Under the pieces are notes generated by a model. It saw only the letters and a list, made by a program, of their open reading frames with translations, did no database searches and was not told where the DNA came from. Shown piece after piece: positions 60,701-64,000 of a stretch of DNA of 64,000 bases. The DNA comes from Anadara kagoshimensis (lineage: Eukaryota > Mollusca > Bivalvia > Arcoida > Arcidae). The first letter of the stretch is position 1. Each line of letters starts with the position of its first letter. Location: the NCBI GenBank assembly GCA_021292105.1, contig CM037868.1:24369908-24433907 (forward strand), given 5' to 3'. Both the position numbers and the translations under genes were made by a program.

Positions 60701-63700
60701 CAAGTCTTGTAGACTAATTGTGCACTTGAGTTTTGCATGTTTAGACTCATGATGGATTTTTGAAAATTCAATGTTATATAAAGTTTTAGGGTATTGTAAA
60801 GTGTGTGTGGGTGTGTTAAAAGTGGAGTAATGGTGTTTTACCATTATATAACGGCAGCAATTCAGGAATAATGGATGAAACTGGGGTGGCCATGAAAAAG
60901 CACCAGCCTTGGCAAGCTTCTAATGAATTTTCTCGTACTAGGATCTGTCCTGAGTGGGATTCAAACCTAGGCAGTGATAGGCACATTGATTCATAAGCAC
61001 ATGAGTTTGACCACTTTGCCACTAGGGCCCATGTGTTGGAGGACAGAGAGAGTAAATGTACATGTCCCATTACAAGTTACGTACTGTTAATCACTTTAAT
61101 TTTGCGGCACCTTTTTTCGCGATCCCGTGATGAAAATAATTTCGCGACATGAAATTTCCGCAATATTCTATGTGGAACCCGAAAATTAAAGAAGGTTTTT
61201 AGCTCACCTGGCCTAAAGGCCATGTGAGCTTTTGCCATCACTCGGCGTCCGTCGTCCGTCAGTTAGTCCGTCTGTAAACTTTTCACATTTTGGCTATCTC
61301 CTCTGAAACCCCTGAACCAATTTTAACCAAACTTTACAGGAATGATGTATGGAAGGTCCTTTACTTAGATTGCCGAAATTTTCTCAATCCGCCAAAAAAC
61401 ATGGCTGCCAGCACAGAAGATAGTTTAACATTGGACCCTATGGGAAAAATGCATTTTTGACTATTGCCTCAGAAATGACTGAAGCAAATTTAACCAAACT
61501 TCACAGGAATGATGTATGGAAGGTCCTTTACTTAGATTGCCAAAATTTTTCTAATCTGTCAAAAAACATGGCCGCCAGCACAGAAGATAGTTTAACATTA
61601 GACCCTATGGGAAAAGCATATATTTGCTATCTTCTTTGAAACCGCTGAGCCAATTTGAACCAAACTTTACAGGAATAATGTATGCAAGGTCATTTACTAA
61701 GATTGCCCAAATTTTTCTGATCCGCCAAAAAAAATGGCCGCCAGGGCCAAACAAAGTTTAACATTGGGCCCTATGGGAAAACGCACATTTTGGCTATCTC
61801 CTCTGAAATGACTAAAGCGAATTCAATTACACTTTACAGGAATAATGTATGGAAGGTCTTTTGCAAAGATTGCTGAAATTTTTCTGATCCGCTTAAAAAT
61901 ATGGATGCCAGCGGGGAACATAGTTTAACATTGGACCCTATGGGAAAAACACATTTTGGCTATCTCCTCTGAAACTATTGAAGCAAACTTAACCAAACTT
62001 TAGAGGAATGATGTATTGGAGGTCCTTTACATAGATTGCCAAATTTTTTCTGATTGGACAAAAAACATGGCTGCCAGAGCAAAAGGTAGTTTAACATGGG
62101 ACCCTATGGGAAAAACGCATTTTGGCTATCTCCTCAGAAATGACTGAAGCAAATTTAACCAAACTTTACAGAAATGATGTATAGAAGGTCCTTTACTTAG
62201 ATTGCCAAAATTTTTCTGATCCACCAAAATACATGGCCGCCAGCACAGAAGATAGTTTAACATTGGACCCAATGGGAAAAGCATATATATGTTATTTCCT
62301 CTGAAGCTTTAGAAGCAAATTGAACCAAAATTTACAGGAATGATGTATAGAAGGTCCTTTACATAGATTGCCAAAATTTTCCTTATTGGCCAAAAAACAT
62401 GGCTGCCAGCGCAAAAGGTAGTTTGATGTATAGAAGGTCCTTTACATAGATTGTCAAAATTTTTCTGATCCGCCAAAAAACATGGCTGCCAGCGGAGAAC
62501 ATAGTTTTACATTGGACCCTATGGGAAAAGCATATATATGCTATCTCCTCTGAAGCTAGTGAAGCAAATTGAACCAAACTTTACAGGAATGATGTATAAA
62601 AGGTCCTTTACATAGATTGCCAAAAATTTTCTGATCTGCCAAAAAACATGGCTGCCAGCGCAAAAGATAGTTGGACTTTATGGGAAAAACACATTTTTGA
62701 CTATGTCCTCAGAAATGACTCAAGCAAATTGAACCAAACTTTACAGGAATGATGTATAGAAGGTCCTTTACATAGATTGCCAAAATTTTCCTGATCTGCC
62801 ATAAAACATGGCTGCCAGTGGAGAACATTGTTTCACATTGGACCCTATGGGAAAAGCATATATTTGCTATTATTTCCTTTGAAGCTACTAAAGCAAATTG
62901 AATCAAACTTTACAGGAATGATATATGGATGGTTCTTTACTTAGATTGTGGAAATTTTTTTTGATCTGCCAAGAAAGATGGCTGCCAGCACAGAACATAG
63001 TTTAACCCTATGGGAATAGCATATATTTGCTATCTCCTCTAAAGCTACTGAAGCAAATTGAACCAAACTTTATGGGAATGATGTATGGAAGGCCCTTTTT
63101 TAGATTGACAAATTCAAATTGCCCGTTTCATTTACAATTAATGCAAAACACTTTTAAAATCTCTGAAGCTGAAATTTCATTAGACAATAAATGTTACAAC
63201 AGTGGCTCATTCACATATGCTCCTAAACGGTGTTTCCTCAGATCTCCCACTCCGCGCCTATATCAAAAATGGGGGAGCAAGTGAGAGATGTGATTTTAAT
63301 CAGATTGAAAAAAAACTGAATGGTACATATAGTTCTACAGTGATTTCCTTAGCCATTCTGTCTGATATAAACAGTGCATTTTTTCATCACTGGAATACAA
63401 ATTTGCTTTAAAAGCATTTTAGTCAGGTGAGTGATACAGGCTCAGCCACACTGAGCCTCTGGTTCTTATAGCAACTGATTTAAATGTTGTTAATATGATC
63501 TTCATCTAGTTACTTGGCCTTTACCCAATTCATGAATTTTTATTTTCACGCACTTTATATTTCGTGATTCTTGAAAAATTCGTGATTCGCGAATATCGCG
63601 AAAATAAAGTGCTCACGAAAAAGGTGATTTACAGTATGGAAAAATCTTTATTCTGCAAGGAATACATAAACAAAATGTAGCTTTAAAAAGTTTTTAATAA

Positions 63701-63868
63701 AAGGTGTTAATATGCTTTGTAATGATACAATGTTTTCTTTTTTAGGATGACATGGAGAAGAGAATACGACAAAAACTTGAATTGCAAGAAACACATGCAC
63801 AACAGATGCACTTCAAAAACCTTCGCAGACAAGCTGAACTTGAAGAAGAAGATGAATTCAGAAAACAG
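51512..63868 (+). CDS. MNS1: MNS1, meiosis-specific nuclear structural protein 1 (axonemal coiled-coil protein), 5' and central part
   Basis: Long coiled-coil protein of motile cilia and flagella (trichoplein/TPH-type), known in mammals as a microtubule inner protein needed for left-right patterning and sperm tails. Exons in the window: 51512-51514 (coding part), 55025-55237, 55869-55996, 57088-57190, 57753-57982, 59155-59371, 60086-60193, 63746-63868. They join to 375 residues; human MNS1 is about 495, so roughly 120 C-terminal residues lie beyond the right edge. The diagnostic core LRELEQKLKSAYMNKERTAQ, then IAEKEALKYDKM, and LMIDEIVRKIYEEDQ are nearly identical to human MNS1. Composition is dominated by Glu, Lys, Arg and Gln, with no membrane segment. 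The start ATG is the last codon of exon 1. Confidence 0.96.
52600..52692 (-). mobile_element. 5'-truncated LINE insertion with perfect 11-bp target duplication
   Basis: AACTAGGTACA at 52600-52610 and 52682-52692 flank a 71-bp insert. Read on the minus strand the insert ends QRWRAVVDGLCSRRSEGPK, stop, then TAAG repeats. The peptide is a typical non-LTR retrotransposon C-terminus, so this is a young, extremely truncated copy in MNS1 intron 1. Confidence 0.88.
52897..53385. repeat. 69-bp tandem repeat (3 copies) within a larger dispersed repeat
   Basis: Units start (taaaattactaccaaacaaa) at 52901, 52970 and 53039, exactly 69 bp. The downstream part ('cttccaattttcccaatctt', 'aaaggcagaa') also occurs at 58297-58560 with a single unit. 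Confidence 0.88.
53725..54994. mobile_element. 1.27-kb TTAA-flanked inverted-repeat element (MNS1 intron 1)
   Basis: Perfect 18-bp termini TTAAGGTAGTTCCATACT and AGTATGGAACTACCTTAA. TTAA at both ends suggests a TTAA-targeting class (piggyBac or Kolobok like). No transposase ORF. Contains several tgacgtca-like sites and two GGTGGCGC motifs. Ends 30 nt before MNS1 exon 2. Confidence 0.82.
54849..54862. promoter_or_regulatory. CTCF-like motif inside the TTAA element
   Basis: CCACCAGGTGGCGC fits the conserved CTCF core (CCASYAGRKGGC). A partial second site (AGGTGGCGC) is at about 54665. Motif match only. Confidence 0.35.
55025..55237 (+). CDS. MNS1: MNS1 coding exon 2, residues 2-72
   Basis: TTVRRSVFDRQKQLEQTRRQ and further basic/acidic coiled coil. 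Acceptor ttctattag ends at 55024, donor gtgact at 55238 (poor match after GT), phase 0 both sides. A TTAA-flanked element ends only 30 nt before the exon. Confidence 0.93.
55300..55388. repeat. AT-rich hairpin, arms about 37 bp
   Basis: 'tatattaaaaacttaa', 'agttaaatgttt' (55303-55336) pairs with 'aaacattttaact', 'ttaagtttttaatata' (55351-55384). Lies 60 nt after the MNS1 exon 2 donor. Confidence 0.7.
55869..55996 (+). CDS. MNS1: MNS1 coding exon 3, residues 73-115
   Basis: AQRDRLIKSEQEAQEERLAR, then KLDEIRDEKMRQQIRES, matching human KDEKMRQQVRENS. Acceptor tttgatgtag, donor gtaatt at 55997, exit phase 2. Confidence 0.95.
57088..57190 (+). CDS. MNS1: MNS1 coding exon 4, residues 115-149
   Basis: LELRELEQKLKSAYMNKERT, then AQIAEKEALKYDKM, the most diagnostic MNS1 stretch. 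Acceptor atattttag, donor gtgagt at 57191, exit phase 0. Confidence 0.97.
57525..57712 (+). mobile_element. tRNA-derived SINE, family A, diverged, long (CAAT)n tail
   Basis: A box 'tgactcagtggtagagcgt', B-box-like 'ggtaaaaccctgg', 'cacctgtagctggtgacatc', 'aaatattcttgc' and about 13 CAAT units. Ends about 40 nt before MNS1 exon 5. Confidence 0.75.
57753..57982 (+). CDS. MNS1: MNS1 coding exon 5, residues 150-226
   Basis: ARDAEIAKEMKEEHQRAHEA, then DLERQLEEQEEKKQQAYEEF and LKEKLMIDEIVRKIYEEDQ. Acceptor ttcatttcag, donor gtaaca at 57983, exit phase 2. Confidence 0.97.
58038..58690 (+). mobile_element. Family C SINE with three tandem tRNA-like heads, split by another repeat
   Basis: Heads 'ggtctagtggtctgaag' (58048), 'ggataagtggtctaaagc' (58118) and 'ggccaagtggctctgcgg' (58166), each with cacct upstream. 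Then B box 'ggtttcgaatcc' and 'aagatcctggtttgagaaagt'. A dispersed repeat (58297-58560) separates this from the tail 'tccctgaactgacctccttgat'. Confidence 0.7.
58773..58983. mobile_element. MITE family 'AATTGACG', copy 4 (MNS1 intron 5)
   Basis: AATTGACGTATCGCCGGCCA to TGGCCGGCGATCCGTCAATT, the best preserved termini of the family; 790 nt from the exon 5 donor and 170 nt before exon 6. Confidence 0.88.
59155..59371 (+). CDS. MNS1: MNS1 coding exon 6, residues 226-298
   Basis: RERELSMSKRKATQKYIQEF, then the MEEENRQILAFAKLQ segment that parallels human MEEENRKIIEFANMQ. Acceptor ttttccag, donor gtaagt at 59372, exit phase 0. Confidence 0.96.
60086..60193 (+). CDS. MNS1: MNS1 coding exon 7, residues 299-334
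   Basis: LAEDIARKEAEREEMERIRM, then ELYLEEQEERE, parallel to human VRQELYQEEQAE. Acceptor ttgttttag, donor gtaagt at 60194, phase 0 both sides, so it could be skipped in frame. Confidence 0.95.
60822..61035 (-). mobile_element. tRNA-derived SINE, family C
   Basis: Minus strand: head 'ctagtggcaaagtggtcaaa', B box 'ggtttgaatcccactcagg', 'acagatcctagtacgagaaa', tail truncated. Confidence 0.7.
61201..63465. mobile_element. Dispersed element 'AGCTCACCTG' with a long internal tandem array
   Basis: AGCTCACCTGGCCTAAAGGC to CAGGTGAGTG (inverted ends), then 'caggctcagccacactgagcct'. About 12 units of roughly 150-165 bp ('tttggctatctcctctgaaa', 'aaccaaactttacaggaatg', 'aagatggccgccagc'-like, 'aacattggaccctatgggaa'). 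Relative at 24602-26080. It occupies most of MNS1 intron 7. Confidence 0.78.
63746..63868 (+). CDS. MNS1: MNS1 coding exon 8, residues 335-375 (last in window)
   Basis: DDMEKRIRQKLELQETHAQQ, then MHFKNLRRQAELEEEDEFRK. Acceptor cttttttag, donor gtaaaa at 63869, phase 0. The 3.6-kb intron before it holds a 2.3-kb dispersed repeat. The remaining exons are outside the window. Confidence 0.94.
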
Positions 63869-64000
63869 GTAAAAATATAGAATTATTTTGAATTATTTTT
63901 CATGTACTGGTATAAAAATGAAAAAAAAAACTGATTTTTTTATGCATAAAAGTGAAAAAAGCCGTAAAATATTCTAGAAATTGATTTTAGCTGAAAGTTT

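Overview
The window is AT-rich animal nuclear DNA. Its genes are split into many short exons with long introns that are crowded with dispersed repeats. The repeat types (tRNA-headed SINEs, many short inverted-repeat elements, and dispersed blocks that open AGCTCACCTG and contain 'aaggtcaaggtcac' tandem units) look molluscan, most likely bivalve. This is an inference from repeat style; no species call is made.

Layout. (1) 1-4454 is upstream or 5'-intronic sequence with only repeats. (2) 4455-30285, + strand: a complete coding region for a FES/FER-type non-receptor tyrosine kinase. It has 16 coding exons that join without a frame break into 857 residues: F-BAR, coiled coil, SH2, kinase. (3) 30286-42646 is intergenic and repeat-rich. 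(4) 42647-50153, - strand: CHTOP (chromatin target of PRMT1), an mRNA-export adaptor. Six coding exons give 296 residues: N-terminal conserved segment, RGG-rich middle, C-terminal duplicated motif. (5) 50154-51511 is a head-to-head intergenic/promoter interval. (6) 51512 to beyond the right edge, + strand: MNS1, a coiled-coil protein of cilia and flagella. Eight coding exons (375 residues) lie in the window and the 3' end is outside it.

The three genes are unrelated in pathway (signalling/cytoskeleton, mRNA export, axoneme). CHTOP and MNS1 are divergently transcribed and may share a promoter, where I see an RFX/X-box-like motif that would suit a ciliary gene.

The most unusual feature is what happens at exon edges of the FER gene. 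The 3' ends of exons 3, 5 and 10 (possibly also 4) are tandemly duplicated together with their 5' splice sites; for exon 10 this grew into a 9-copy, 80-bp array. Separately, three of the four copies of one inverted-repeat element family start only 21-29 nt downstream of FER 5' splice sites. Other notable items: two hAT-like elements carrying relics of a PCNA-box-like peptide, an inverted-repeat element that has swollen into a 1-kb minisatellite, a TTAA-flanked 1.27-kb element with a CTCF-like motif next to MNS1 exon 2, and SINE families with different tRNA-like heads but one common tail. All exon calls come from reading frame, splice consensus and remembered protein family similarity; no search was run.
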